Under the pieces are notes generated by a model. It saw nothing but the letters and a program-made list of their open reading frames with translations. It had not been told where the DNA came from and did no database searches. Made by a program: the position numbers and the translations under genes. Source: Candidatus Obscuribacter sp. (lineage in GTDB: Bacteria; Cyanobacteriota; Vampirovibrionia; Obscuribacterales; Obscuribacteraceae). From it: a stretch of 64,000 nucleotides of DNA. The stretch is taken from positions 1-64,000 of the forward strand of contig JADYXR010000265.1 in assembly GCA_021772095.1 (NCBI GenBank), read 5' to 3'. Below are positions 1 through 9,079 of this stretch, piece after piece (within the stretch, counting starts at the first letter, position 1; the number at the start of each line of letters is the position of its first letter).

Positions 1-119
1 GAAAATTCAGCTGATGAAAAAGCTGCTGAAGAAGCTCCTGAGGACAACGCTTCTGAACATTCTTCAGAAGCGTTGTCCTCAGGAGCTTCTTCAGCAGCTT
101 TTTCATCAGCTGAATTTTC
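1..119. repeat. Perfect 57-bp inverted repeat at the window edge
   Basis: Bases 1-57 are the exact reverse complement of bases 63-119, with a five-base centre (CATTC). The repeat may continue to the left of the window. It sits inside the Glu/Ala-rich reading frame, which a genuine DNA palindrome would force to encode its own antisense. A contig-end fold-back artefact is the simplest explanation. Confidence 0.9.
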
Positions 120-572
120 CGCTGCCGGCGCATCTTCAGTTTTCGCTTCTTCGCCTTCGGCAGAAGCTTCTGCATCTTCAGCTTTTTCTGCAGCTTCGTC
201 CCCTTCAGAAGCAGCTTCTGGAGCGGCTTCTTCAGCGTTCGCTTCACCAGCATCATCTTCCGAGGCTTCCGCATCTGCTTCGGTTTTGTCCTCGGCATTT
301 TCTGCATTTTTAGCTTCGCCATCTTCGGCCGCTTCTTCAGCGGACTCCGCATCAGCAGCCACTTCTGGAGCAGCAGCTTCGTCGGTAGTTTCTTCCTTGG
401 TTTCTTCCTTGGTTTCAGCCTCGGCGACAACTTCTGACTCTACAACGCTGGCTTCAGGCGTCGCATCCGCAGCGACATCATTACTCTCATTTTCATTTGT
501 TGAACTGAGCGTGGCGATTTCAGGTGCAGCAGCCATTTTTGCAGCTTGGTTTTTCTTTTTCTTCTTACTCAT
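1..572 (-). CDS. Glu/Ala-rich low-complexity protein, 3' end off the window
   Basis: Reading the minus strand from ATG at 572, the protein opens with a Lys-rich stretch (MSKKKKKNQAAK) and then becomes an acidic low-complexity chain built of Glu, Ala, Ser and Asp, with no stop before base 1. I see no signal peptide or known domain. The plus strand is also open across this DNA, giving a Ser/Ala-rich shadow; the minus frame is preferred because of its clean basic start and the GAA/GCT codon pattern. The last stretch (bases 1-57) is an exact inverted copy of 63-119, so the residues it encodes are probably an assembly fold-back rather than real C-terminus. Function unknown; such tails occur on nucleoid- or ribosome-associated proteins, but nothing here proves that. 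Confidence 0.55.
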   Translation of the reverse strand, partial: MSKKKKKNQAAKMAAAPEIATLSSTNENESNDVAADATPEASVVESEVVAEAETKEETKEETTDEAAAPEVAADAESAEEAAEDGEAKNAENAEDKTEADAEASEDDAGEANAEEAAPEAASEGDEAAEKAEDAEASAEGEEAKTEDAPAAENSADEKAAEEAPEDNASEECSEALSSGASSAAFSSAEF

Positions 573-1398
573 GGTGGTCTATCCTCTTCATTTTTTCAAT
601 TTGCATCCTAAATTTTCCACATCAAAACAGCCGCTCGGGCGCAACCCGAGACGAACAAAACCCCCATCGCAACTCACTATCGAGCGGCGCACCGCCTCAA
701 GCGATTCGTTGAACGACGAACGCAGAATCAAATTATTCTTCTTTTATTCTGACACAATAATCAGTGACATGACGTGCTTTAGGAGAATATTTTTGCTTAA
801 AAGTTTTCAGATCGCAAAAAAAATGTGCACCGTTTGTAGTGGCATTACTACCGAATGTAATTAGCGGAGCTTACAAGAGGTTGGTCGGTTTCAAACTGTC
901 TTCCGTGATTATTTTCAGCGTCGGAAATTTTTGCCTTTTTTGTTCGAGCCGAGCACTGACTTTTCCACGCTTGCATCCGTACGTCGACAAAAGTCGACGT
1001 ACGCGCATATGGGCTCAAAGCGCATGAATAGACCTTCTTAGCAGTTGCGGAACGGTTGGACTCCGACAGAAATTTCGTCAACGCACCTTAGTGGCTCGTA
1101 CTGCTAATAGCCGCACCGGATAAGGCAACTTTTCAAAACATGACACCTCATGCGGCTTCTCGAAGTCAGCTTGCTTGAAACCTTTACGTTCAGCCAAACG
1201 TGAACTATTTTTGATAGAACAGCGAGTCAGTAGATCGATCGCGTTTTGCACTCTCCACATTTTTGCAAAACAAAAAAGCTGTGAGCAGTTTGAATGGCTC
1301 GCAGTACCGCATATGACATGACGTCAGAATCACTTAGCCCTTGCCAGAAAAATGGTCGCGTGGAAGACAAACTAATAAGGCGTGCAAATCCAAAGCGG
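573..1398. other. 826-bp gap without a recognisable gene
   Basis: No convincing gene on either strand. Two small minus-strand frames (1078-1260 and 848-1081, joined by an ATGA overlap) lack recognisable motifs or a good ribosome site. The only strong structure is a perfect 11-bp hairpin with an AAAA loop (978-988 and 993-1003). I compared the region with tmRNA, RNase P and 6S RNA landmarks and did not find them. It may hold an unassigned structured RNA or a long leader. Confidence 0.4.
978..1003. other. Perfect 11-bp hairpin, AAAA loop
   Basis: CGTACGTCGAC and GTCGACGTACG flank AAAA. No T-tract follows on either side, so it does not read as an intrinsic terminator. It could be part of a structured RNA or a protein-binding palindrome. 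Confidence 0.7.
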
Positions 1399-1902
1399 CT
1401 ACTCGGACTCTTTTATGTGAACAGAGTTTCGCGCACCGAGATCGATTGTTGCACCTTTGTCAGCTTTTACTTTAATCCCTGGCATTGCCGATTCCAGTTG
1501 TGTGACTATGCGAACCACCTTATCGATCAATCGGCAGGAAGCTGACAAAAGATCAGCAGCGTCATCAAAACGTTTTTCTGAAATCAACTGCTCAATTATT
1601 GGAATCGTTTCTGCGACCTTCACCAGGTCACCTGCCACCACTACGATCCGGGTTTTAGAAGTTTCTGACTCGGCGCTTTGGTCCTGGTACTTCAGATGTT
1701 GATCGATGTCGTTGACGCGCTCGAGAAGAACCGTCGAAACCGATTTCAAACGTTGAAGCCCATCGCTGAGAAGCGCGCGTCTTCTGGCTCTGTGCTTCTT
1801 CGACCCACCCAGTGCTCCTACGACGAATAAAACCGCACCAATAAACGCAAACACGCTCACGACCGCAACAGTAGCAACTAGCAGAACAAACATTACATCC
1901 AA
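1399..1902 (-). CDS. Small membrane-anchored coiled-coil-like protein
   Basis: 167 residues. The first ~30 residues form one very hydrophobic segment (Val/Leu/Ala-rich) ending in a glycine pair and a basic patch (SKKHRARRR), so the protein probably has a single N-terminal membrane anchor with its body in the cytoplasm. The rest is predicted helical and charged, including two stretches that look like paired helices. The start is TTG at 1902, preceded at 7 bases by AAAGGA; an in-frame ATG at 1893 is the alternative. No family recognised. It is isolated, with gaps of several hundred bases on both sides. Confidence 0.65.
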   Translation of the reverse strand: MDVMFVLLVATVAVVSVFAFIGAVLFVVGALGGSKKHRARRRALLSDGLQRLKSVSTVLLERVNDIDQHLKYQDQSAESETSKTRIVVVAGDLVKVAETIPIIEQLISEKRFDDAADLLSASCRLIDKVVRIVTQLESAMPGIKVKADKGATIDLGARNSVHIKESE

Positions 1903-2402
1903 GAGTCAGTCCTTTCGTTCGAACAAACGTGGCTGCCACACAGGGTTTCGTATTTAAAAGGGCAAGCACAACCAATCTGGTGTGGACGCATGATAGAGCT
2001 AGAAGTACTGCCCATATAGCTTCACCCGATCTTCCCGCCACGAGTCGTGAAAAGTATATCCTTTCTGGCACCGTTTTGCGGAGGAGTTTGATGACAAGAT
2101 TATGCGCCACCACATCTATAACAAGGATGAAAGAACAAGGAGCGTTTCAAAATGAATCGAAGATTCCAGGCACGTAATTTGGTGTGCCTTAATGTGACAA
2201 CCAATCTTTGAGATAAATTTTGTTTAGATATCAGCCAGAGCAACGGTTCGGCAGATCGCATACAAATTAAGTTAGTCTCATACACATTAACGCCTTGCCA
2301 ACCGCATATACCATGTTAAACTCCTGGAAAGGTGTGACACAGCACCGCGAATTCCCGGTTTCACTTAAATCTCTTAAACGACGAATAGTCTGGGTAGGAA
2401 AA
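1903..2402. other. 500-bp gap without a recognisable gene
   Basis: Short frames exist on both strands but none has a ribosome site plus a protein-like composition. No RNA gene recognised. Because the neighbours diverge (minus gene ending its upstream side at 1902, plus gene starting at 2403), promoters for both presumably lie here; I could not pick out a convincing -35/-10 pair. Confidence 0.4.
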
Positions 2403-2633
2403 ATGTCCTTTCCCCACAACAGCTCCCTTAAGGCTGCCGTAAAACAACTCCAGGAAGTTGTGTCACGTCATCAGGGCGACGATCATGAAACTTCGAAGAT
2501 TGTTCGAGAGATCGAGTCCATTGTCGCTGACATCGAGCGCAAGTCGGTCGACATGCCGATTACAGAACGCGCCAACGAAAGTCAGATTGTACCGCCTGTC
2601 ACTTTGATTCAAAATCCGCTGCCTACGGTTTAG
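2403..2633 (+). CDS. Small hypothetical protein (76 aa)
   Basis: Starts at ATG 2403 (MSFPHNSSLKAAV), with an AGGAA ribosome site just upstream; an in-frame upstream ATG at 2295 has no such site. The product is a short, charged, probably helical protein of the kind often seen as a small adaptor, ending in a proline-containing tail. No domain recognised. It converges with murG; a copy of the dispersed 27-bp palindrome lies between the two stops. Confidence 0.5.
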   Translation: MSFPHNSSLKAAVKQLQEVVSRHQGDDHETSKIVREIESIVADIERKSVDMPITERANESQIVPPVTLIQNPLPTV

Positions 2634-2699
2634 ACCGATTGGACGCCGAACTGCTCAAGCGCGCTCGCTGAGTGTCGCTTTTTTGCGTGCGCTTTTGAT

Positions 2700-2726
2700 G
2701 TCAGATTTTCGGACACTTTTTCTGAC
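2700..2726 (+). repeat. 27-bp dispersed palindrome, copy 1
   Basis: GTCAGATTT-TCGGACACT-TTTTCTGAC. Lies between the convergent 2403-2633 gene and murG. Confidence 0.85.
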
Positions 2727-2730
2727 CAAA

Positions 2731-3870
2731 CTACTTTATGCGCAATCGATACTCATCACTCAACTTCTTGAGCTGCTCAGCCAGATCCACAGCCGCTTGA
2801 GGCTTCCCTAGCGCTGCCATCGCCTTCTTCATTGAGTTCAGTTTCTCTTTGTCACTGAGCAACAAAAGAACGATGTCTCCTAGCTTCTGCGGGGAAAGCT
2901 CCTCTTGCGGAATGACTATTGCGGCACCTTTGCTTTCCAGAAAACGGGCGTTATGCATCTGGTGATTTTGCGCGGCGTACGGAAACGGAATGAATACGGC
3001 AGGAGTTGCCGTAGCCGACAGTTCCGAAATAGTCATGGCGCCAGCGCGACAAACGACAAGATCCGACGCGGCGTATACAACCGACATATCATCAAAGTAC
3101 GCACGCAAACAATATCGCGGATGCATCAAAACGCTCTCGCTAAGCGACTCTTTAAGGTCGTGAACGTTTTTGTCACCAGCTTGATGAACGATTTGCATGT
3201 GCGGAACGAACTCAAGCAAGCGTTCCAGCGTTTCAGCCAAACTCTCGTTGATTGCCTTGGCGCCTTGAGATCCGCCGGTGACGACCAGGGTTAGCAAATC
3301 AGGCCGCAATCCAAAAACTGCGCAAGCCGCATCCCGACCTATTTTGTTTACGAAGCCTTGCCGAATCGGGTTACCGTTGACGATCGTAGTTCCGTGTTTT
3401 GATTTGATACCACGCGCACCTTCCATGCCGAGTGATACCAGATTTGCGCTGCCGGCAAAAAATTTGTTCGCCAAACCCGGGTGGGCATCAGGTTCGTGAA
3501 TGGCATACGGGATTCCAAGTTTTTTTGCCGCTCCCAGCGCGGGCGCCGATGCGTATCCGCCCGTTCCCAAAACCACGGTCGGACGAAAATCTTTTAAAAC
3601 TTTAGAGGCGTGCGATTGAGCTTTCAGCATCTGGAACAACCACTTAAGAACGGCTAGCGATCGCTTTCTTGGCATACCCGAGACATCCAGCCCAACAAAA
3701 TCGATCCCGCGTTCACTAGCGATCCGTTCCTCAATATGGCCGCTAGCGCCTATATAAAGGATGGCCTCGACTTGCGGATCCTTCTCGAGTACTTCATAGA
3801 CTGACAGCGCTGGATAGACATGCCCCCCGGTGCCACCACCAGATAGAACTATGCGATGTCCTGGAGGCAT
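2731..3870 (-). CDS. murG: UDP-GlcNAc:lipid I transferase MurG
   Basis: Transfers GlcNAc from UDP-GlcNAc to lipid I on the inner face of the plasma membrane, making lipid II for peptidoglycan. The N-terminal glycine loop GGGTGGHVYPA, the TGGSQGA segment that opens the second Rossmann half, the RAGAMTISE motif and the following PFPYAAQNHQ loop are all present, as in the GT28 family. About 379 residues from ATG 3870, normal for MurG. I chose this start because GGAG lies 7 bases upstream and it puts the glycine loop at residue ~10; an earlier in-frame ATG at 3903 overlaps ftsW. Last gene of murD-ftsW-murG, five bases after the ftsW stop. Confidence 0.95.
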   Translation of the reverse strand: MPPGHRIVLSGGGTGGHVYPALSVYEVLEKDPQVEAILYIGASGHIEERIASERGIDFVGLDVSGMPRKRSLAVLKWLFQMLKAQSHASKVLKDFRPTVVLGTGGYASAPALGAAKKLGIPYAIHEPDAHPGLANKFFAGSANLVSLGMEGARGIKSKHGTTIVNGNPIRQGFVNKIGRDAACAVFGLRPDLLTLVVTGGSQGAKAINESLAETLERLLEFVPHMQIVHQAGDKNVHDLKESLSESVLMHPRYCLRAYFDDMSVVYAASDLVVCRAGAMTISELSATATPAVFIPFPYAAQNHQMHNARFLESKGAAIVIPQEELSPQKLGDIVLLLLSDKEKLNSMKKAMAALGKPQAAVDLAEQLKKLSDEYRLRIK

Positions 3871-3874
3871 CAGA

Positions 3875-5101
3875 TTACTCCGTGAAACCTTCCGCCGATT
3901 CATCTTCTGGTGGCTGATCGCGATCGCGCGATACAGACAGAAGAATACCGACCATTGAAAGCGTGATGACCAGCGAGCTTCCGCCGTAGCTGATGAATGG
4001 CAAAGTGATACCAGTAACTGGAAGTATTCCCGTGGTAACCATGATGTTTACTGTAGCCTGAACGCAAATCGAACTAGTGATACCAATGGCCAGCAATCTG
4101 CCGAACAGAGTTCTTGCATCTAAAGCGGTTTTGTATCCGTAGTAGCCAAAGATGATAAACAAGCCCATCAGCGACATACATCCGAGCAATCCTAGTTCTT
4201 CAGCGATCACGGCGAAGATAAAGTCAGCATGTTGTACAGGGAGGTAGTGCAGTTTCTGCAACGAACGCCCGTATCCCAAACCGAACAGTCCACCCGATCC
4301 GATCGCCAGTTGAGCCTGGATTATATTCCAACCTTCTTTCTGCGGGTTGGTATAAGGGTTTAGCCAGCTCTCAATCCGAGCCATCTGGTAAGGCGTGCTT
4401 TGAATTTTGTGCCAAACCAGAGCAGCACCGCCCATCAATGCGATGAACAGTAGCATTTGATTGGTACCACTGACGTACAACAACGTCGCCAGAATGGAAA
4501 GAATCATCAATGTGCTTCCCAAATCCGGCTGTTTGACGACGATGGCGGCCATTATCATCACCAGTCCGATTCGCAACAACATCTCGCGTTTCCACCAGAA
4601 GTGTTTTGAAAGTCCCGAGGCCAATAGGAGAAGTGCCCCTACCTTAGCGGCTTCTGACGGCTGAAATTGAAACGGTCCAATCTCGATCCATCGCGATGCG
4701 CCGAACGCTTCGGTGGACAAACCTGGCACCATTGTTAAAGAAAGCAAAATACAGGCAACGATTGCCACTGGCCATGACCATTTGCGCAATCGACGATAGT
4801 CGTAGCGACTGATCGTGAACATGGCAAACAAACCGATCATGCAAGCAATCGTTTGTTTTCTAAGATAAGCAGTCGCGTCATGGTAGTAGTTGAGCGCTTC
4901 CGGTGCCGACGCGCTAAACACGCTCATCAAGCCGAACAAACACAATGTGACGGTGATACCAATTAAAGCTTTATTTGGCAACCCACGAAAATGCGGCTCT
5001 TTCGGAGCCGTGCTTTCTGATCCGTCGAATTCGGCCGGATCGAAATCAGGTTTTTTGCGCGACCTCTTTGAGTCGAGCACGGACAATATCTTTGAAGACA
5101 C
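3875..5101 (-). CDS. ftsW: Peptidoglycan glycosyltransferase FtsW/RodA family
   Basis: SEDS-family polytopic membrane enzyme that polymerises lipid II at the septum. About ten hydrophobic segments are visible. Family landmarks are present: the HADFIFAVIAEELGLLG region and, near the C-terminus, a GILPVTGITLPFISYGGSS block. A cytoplasmic N-tail of ~55 charged residues (SKRSRKKPDFDPAEF) precedes the first segment. The start taken is GTG 5101, directly preceded by GAGGAAAGAGGG, giving 408 residues and a 56-bp overlap with murD; a longer frame reaches an ATG at 5185 but with no ribosome site. Position between murD and murG favours FtsW over RodA. Confidence 0.9.
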   Translation of the reverse strand: MSSKILSVLDSKRSRKKPDFDPAEFDGSESTAPKEPHFRGLPNKALIGITVTLCLFGLMSVFSASAPEALNYYHDATAYLRKQTIACMIGLFAMFTISRYDYRRLRKWSWPVAIVACILLSLTMVPGLSTEAFGASRWIEIGPFQFQPSEAAKVGALLLLASGLSKHFWWKREMLLRIGLVMIMAAIVVKQPDLGSTLMILSILATLLYVSGTNQMLLFIALMGGAALVWHKIQSTPYQMARIESWLNPYTNPQKEGWNIIQAQLAIGSGGLFGLGYGRSLQKLHYLPVQHADFIFAVIAEELGLLGCMSLMGLFIIFGYYGYKTALDARTLFGRLLAIGITSSICVQATVNIMVTTGILPVTGITLPFISYGGSSLVITLSMVGILLSVSRDRDQPPEDESAEGFTE

Positions 5102-6422
5102 GCCCTCTTTCCTCGTAGTCTTTAAACATGTCGAAACTTGCACACGCAGGTGAAAGTAGCACTGGTCCTTGATTGAGCTGAGCACCCAATTTCACGGCGG
5201 CATCAAGCGAAGCAACCGGATATATGTTTTGCACCCCTCCCTGTCTGAGCTCGTTTTCGAATCGAGCCGTCGCTTCTCCTATGAGGATAACAGCACTCGC
5301 CGTTTTTCTAACAACATGAACAAATTCTGTAAGGGAGGTGCCTTTGTCCTTTCCTCCGGCAATCAGTACGACTGGCTCTCCCGGGAAAGATTCAAGCGCT
5401 TTAATGGCAGAAACCGTGTTGGTTGCTTTCGAGTCATTGTAGAAAGCAACACCATCAATAGTGCCAACATATTCCATGCGGTGCTCGAGGTTTTTGAAAG
5501 TCTTCAAACCTTCCTTTATGCGGTCGATGTCACCACCGGCAAGCACGGTCGCACCAACTGCGGCAAGAACGTTTTCCACATTGTGTTGCCCTTTGATTGG
5601 CAATTCGCTAACCGCCATCACGACGCGGTCTGTCATCGATCGCCTGCAACAAACAAAACCATCGGAGACGTATGTGCCCTGGATATATTCGTCAAAACTT
5701 TGTTCAGTCGAGAATGGAAAAACTTCAGCCATAGTCGAAGTGGCAGCAACCACAACATCATCCATGCTCAAAACCGCATACTGATTCATTTGCTGATTCT
5801 TGAACATACGTCGTTTGGCGTCGACATAATTATCGATGCCCTTGTGCCAGTCGATATGATCTGGTGTCAGATTAAGCCAAACACTGATGAATGGCGCGAA
5901 TGTCGGCGAGTACTCGAGCTGAAAGGACGAAACTTCAGCGACCAGAAAATCATGTTTTTCATCAAGCAACGAAAGAATCGGCACACCGATGTTGCCGCAA
6001 ACTGGTGCTCGAAAGCCGCAGGCTTCCAACAAGTGACTGGTCAACGCTGTCGTGGTGGATTTTCCGTTTGTGCCGGTAATTGCAATGATTGGAATGTCCG
6101 CCATCCGAGAAGCGAGCTCAATGTCTGAGATCACTTCCTTGCCTGTCTTTCGCGACATCTGAATAACGTCGGAATAAGGAGAGATGCCGGGGCTGACCAC
6201 GAAGATATCGGCGAATCGAATGGCCTGCAAGCTATGCTCGCCGAACTCGTACTTCACACCTAAACTTTTCAGTTCTTGAATCGTCGCGTCGGCAACCTTG
6301 GACTCCGGCTGGCTATCGGAAACATATACGTCAGCACCACGCTCACTCAAGTATCGAGCAGCAGCCAATCCGCTTCTGCCGAGCCCGTAAATGGTTACCT
6401 TACGTTGTTTCCACCTTACCAA
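5046..6422 (-). CDS. murD: UDP-MurNAc-L-Ala:D-Glu ligase MurD
   Basis: Cytoplasmic ATP-dependent ligase adding D-glutamate to UDP-MurNAc-L-alanine. 458 residues, typical length. The N-terminal domain has a nucleotide-type loop (YGLGRSGLAAARYL), the Mur-ligase P-loop is ITGTNGKSTTTALT near residue 115, and the C-terminal domain holds the YNDSKATN motif and LLSPACASFDMFKDYEERG, diagnostic of MurD. First gene of the minus-strand cluster; its 3' end overlaps ftsW, implying coupled translation. No mraY or murF is adjacent, so only part of the classical dcw cluster is here. Confidence 0.95.
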   Translation of the reverse strand: MVRWKQRKVTIYGLGRSGLAAARYLSERGADVYVSDSQPESKVADATIQELKSLGVKYEFGEHSLQAIRFADIFVVSPGISPYSDVIQMSRKTGKEVISDIELASRMADIPIIAITGTNGKSTTTALTSHLLEACGFRAPVCGNIGVPILSLLDEKHDFLVAEVSSFQLEYSPTFAPFISVWLNLTPDHIDWHKGIDNYVDAKRRMFKNQQMNQYAVLSMDDVVVAATSTMAEVFPFSTEQSFDEYIQGTYVSDGFVCCRRSMTDRVVMAVSELPIKGQHNVENVLAAVGATVLAGGDIDRIKEGLKTFKNLEHRMEYVGTIDGVAFYNDSKATNTVSAIKALESFPGEPVVLIAGGKDKGTSLTEFVHVVRKTASAVILIGEATARFENELRQGGVQNIYPVASLDAAVKLGAQLNQGPVLLSPACASFDMFKDYEERGRVFKDIVRARLKEVAQKT

Positions 6423-6591
6423 TCAGCTATGTTCCGTGGTTCCTTCGCGTCACATCGCAATTTGCAGTACGCGAACCTGGTGATTCCCGCTCAATTCTAA
6501 CAGCTTCAGCGCTTGGCGGAAATTGAAATTGAGTCAGGTTGCGCCGGGCAAGGTACTCAACGTATATGTCGAATATCGAGGGAGTTGATTG

Positions 6592-6618
6592 GTCAGAAAA
6601 ACTGGCAGTTTTTATGAC
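6592..6618 (+). repeat. 27-bp dispersed palindrome, copy 2 (identical to 38819-38845)
   Basis: GTCAGAAAA-ACTGGCAGT-TTTTATGAC. Exactly the same 27 bases recur at 38819, 32 kb away. A degenerate copy abuts at 6617-6643. Confidence 0.9.
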
Positions 6619-6648
6619 GTTCTGCATTGGCAAATTTTCTGACCAGCA

Positions 6649-6688
6649 AAAATATGACGGTTGCCCGGGAAGGTAACCGTCATATTTT
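6649..6688 (-). terminator. Intrinsic terminator of the 6752-8635 TPR gene
   Basis: AAAATATGACGGTT pairs perfectly with AACCGTCATATTTT over 14 bp around a 12-base loop. On the minus strand the stem is followed by a T run (ATATTTTTG), which fits termination of the upstream minus-strand TPR gene before murD. Confidence 0.65.
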
Positions 6689-6751
6689 CTATCAGTTTTT
6701 CTGACAATTTAGATCCGACCAATTCCGCCTGATACCAGACGGTCTGTCAAT

Positions 6752-8635
6752 CTACTTGCCCTTTTCTTTCTGCTCGAGCTTGAAGGCACGCTCTTGCAGA
6801 TTCGCGATCTTCTTCTCCATTTTTTCGCGTTCTTTTGGAGGAAGATCGGTTGCCAGTGCGAGGTACGCTTTGTACTGGACAACTGCTTCTTTGAGATCTT
6901 TGCTAGCAAGTGGTTTCAATTGCTGGAGCGTGTTGCCGGCACCCAAACGAGCATTAGCCACGCGAGGATTATCGTAAATCGCCGCGTGATATTTATCGAT
7001 GGCAGATTGCGTTTGTTTTTTCCTTGCCAGGTCATCTGCCAGTGTCAGATCTTGTCTTGCACCTTCTTGAGCTTTGGCGACAAGATTCAGTCCACGAGCA
7101 GAACGCTTTTCATTTCCTGCATAAGTTCCTGCTTTCTTGTAAGCAGCATCAGCGGCTTTCAAGTCTTTGATCATCAAAGCCAAATCTGCCACCGCAAAAG
7201 TTTCCTTAGCGTCTTTGGCATTCGTAATCACAGTGTTGAATTGTTGTTCGGCTTCAGTGAATTTGTTTTGGGCAAGCAGTGCTTCAGCGTACGCAAGACG
7301 TTCCCCGTCATTGGTTGGAGCGGCAACTTGTGACAGATCAACTGGATCTCCCATCATGATGCGCAACTTCATTTGCGCGAGGCGCAATTCCATATTATTG
7401 GGATTCATTTTTACGGCGTTATCGATCGAGGCTTTTGCACTTTCGAATTCATTGGAGACGAAAAACGAGCTGTTCGCGTCTTTGTTCGCCTTCAAGTAAT
7501 ACGCACGCGTCAAGCCTTGTGCAGCCGGTCCGTTGCCCGGATCGACTTCAAGAACTTTTTGGTATTCCTTGATCGCTTGATCCAGTTTCTCAAGCTTGAG
7601 ACTGAGGTCTGCGATTCTTCCGCGCAAAACGGAATTGTCCGGCATTAGTTCGGTACCCGATCGCAATTGAGCAATCGCGTCTTCGAGATCGCCTCTGTTT
7701 TCGCGGATGTCGGCGATGTTGATGTAAGCTTCCGGAGTTTCCGGTTTGATTCTAATCGCTTCCTGGAACTCGCCAACCGCGCCAACCGCATTTCCTTGCG
7801 CGGCGAAAACCTCACCACGAGTCAATCTTACTGGTGCGCTCTCGCGGTGCTGATAGAGCGAAGTGTTCAACTCTTTAAGCGCATCGTCATAAAGACCTTG
7901 TTTAAAATACGTCCGACCTAAGCCGTAGTGCGCGGTTGAGTTACCTGATGATAGCGCAATCGCTTGTTTAAACGCGCTCACTGCATCCGCCCATTGCCCT
8001 TTGTTCATGTTGACCAGACCGACTCCAGCAAAGGCTTCGGAATATTCAGGGTCAAGCTTGGAAGCTTCTTTGTATTCGGAAAGAGCCTCATCAATTCTGC
8101 CTTGGCTGCGATAAACGTTGCCCAGGGTGTAGTGAGCTTCCGGCATTCCAGGATCGATTGCTAATCCTTGTTTGCATTCTGCCTCGGCGCTACGCAAGAT
8201 GGCGTCTTGATTTGAGCGTACTGTTTGACTGGACGATTGCAAACTGTTGTACATCACCATGGCAAGACCGGCATGAGCCATGGCGTTGCGTGGATCCATC
8301 TGCAATGCCTTTTCGAATTGCTGTTTGGCACCATCGAGCTTAAACTGCTTCGCAAGCGCCATTCCGTAGCCTACCGTTGCAGGAACGCTTTTGCCGTTAC
8401 GTTGCAATGCTTGCTTGTACATGCTCTCGGCATCGCCGTATTTCCCTTTGAGCATCAGGTCATCAGCTTGAACTACGTCATGCTCGATTCTGACTTTCAA
8501 TGTTCTTCTCTTTTGAGCAATCAACCGCGGGCGGCTACTATCGTCGCTAAAGAACTGAGCAGAGCATTGATCGGCACTTACGATCGGCAGTGCCAGCGAT
8601 CCAGCCAACAAGCCAAATAAAAGCTTCGATTTCAT
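6752..8635 (-). CDS. Secreted TPR-repeat protein
   Basis: 627 residues from ATG 8635, chosen because GGAGAAG precedes it and a signal peptide follows at once (MKSKLLFGLLAGSLALPIVSA); a longer frame to 8692 is unlikely. After cleavage near residue 26 come about 14 tandem tetratricopeptide units with the usual 34-residue spacing, for example the block ending in EALSEYKEASKLDPEYSEAF, then a Lys/Glu-rich C-terminus. TPR arrays bind partner proteins, so a periplasmic or outer-membrane scaffold role is likely; the partner cannot be read from context. It diverges from yebC and ends at a probable intrinsic terminator. Confidence 0.85.
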   Translation of the reverse strand: MKSKLLFGLLAGSLALPIVSADQCSAQFFSDDSSRPRLIAQKRRTLKVRIEHDVVQADDLMLKGKYGDAESMYKQALQRNGKSVPATVGYGMALAKQFKLDGAKQQFEKALQMDPRNAMAHAGLAMVMYNSLQSSSQTVRSNQDAILRSAEAECKQGLAIDPGMPEAHYTLGNVYRSQGRIDEALSEYKEASKLDPEYSEAFAGVGLVNMNKGQWADAVSAFKQAIALSSGNSTAHYGLGRTYFKQGLYDDALKELNTSLYQHRESAPVRLTRGEVFAAQGNAVGAVGEFQEAIRIKPETPEAYINIADIRENRGDLEDAIAQLRSGTELMPDNSVLRGRIADLSLKLEKLDQAIKEYQKVLEVDPGNGPAAQGLTRAYYLKANKDANSSFFVSNEFESAKASIDNAVKMNPNNMELRLAQMKLRIMMGDPVDLSQVAAPTNDGERLAYAEALLAQNKFTEAEQQFNTVITNAKDAKETFAVADLALMIKDLKAADAAYKKAGTYAGNEKRSARGLNLVAKAQEGARQDLTLADDLARKKQTQSAIDKYHAAIYDNPRVANARLGAGNTLQQLKPLASKDLKEAVVQYKAYLALATDLPPKEREKMEKKIANLQERAFKLEQKEKGK

Positions 8636-9079
8636 AACTTCTCCGATTGAGGAACTCTTTGCGCCGGTGCCAACAAGAGCACGTCCGGTCAAAATGCAAA
8701 GCCGGCGCCGATACTAAATTTTCAAACCTAAACGAACCCCTTAACGCCACAATATTAGCGCTTCAACGACCGATTTTCCAAACCCCTGACAGCCTCCGTA
8801 ACACCTGACATGCTGGCGCGAGGGATATCCCGTAGTTGGTTTCGGCGATGTAAACCGGCTTTAAAGTCTGCAATAGAGTTTGCTGGGAATTGGTCTTGCT
8901 CGTGCGACACTTGTCGTCGTCCTGGACAATCCCATATCCTATATATAAGGAATGAAAAAGCGGTGCGTGGAGACTCGTCAGAATTTCGTACCATTTTTCT
9001 GACAAACGCACTTCTTTTGATGAAGGCTTCCCGGAGCCGACCTATTAATATATAGATTGAATTTTTAGGAGATTGATAA
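8636..9079. other. Divergent promoter region, TPR gene / yebC
   Basis: No gene. AT-rich islands near 8937-8948 (ATATCCTATATATAAGG) and 9040-9062 are plausible promoter elements but no pair with good spacing is certain. It carries one 27-bp element, the only copy lying in a clearly divergent gap apart from 53536. Confidence 0.4.
8977..9003 (+). repeat. 27-bp dispersed palindrome, copy 3
   Basis: GTCAGAATT-TCGTACCAT-TTTTCTGAC. In the divergent gap upstream of yebC. Confidence 0.85.

Larger units (their letters stand above)
6423..6751. other. Gap between the TPR gene and murD, rich in palindromes
   Basis: Holds no gene. It contains one clear 27-bp element (6592-6618), a degenerate second one sharing its last bases (6617-6643), and a long hairpin (6649-6688). 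It must also contain the murD promoter on the minus strand; no clear consensus was found. Confidence 0.6.

Noticed and set aside
1-119. The edge palindrome read as the terminal inverted repeat of a mobile element.
   Set aside because: The two arms are only five bases apart, with no transposase, and lie within a low-complexity gene.
73-864. The long Ser/Ala-rich plus-strand frame at the left edge.
   Set aside because: It is the antisense of the Glu/Ala-rich minus frame and lacks a ribosome site.
848-1260. Two short minus frames joined by ATGA in the first gap.
   Set aside because: No ribosome site, no known motif and basic, cysteine-rich composition unlike a real small gene pair.
3920-3927. 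A GCGATCGC octamer (cyanobacterial HIP1) in the ftsW 3' end.
   Set aside because: I did not notice the strong enrichment that defines HIP1-rich genomes; a single site proves nothing.
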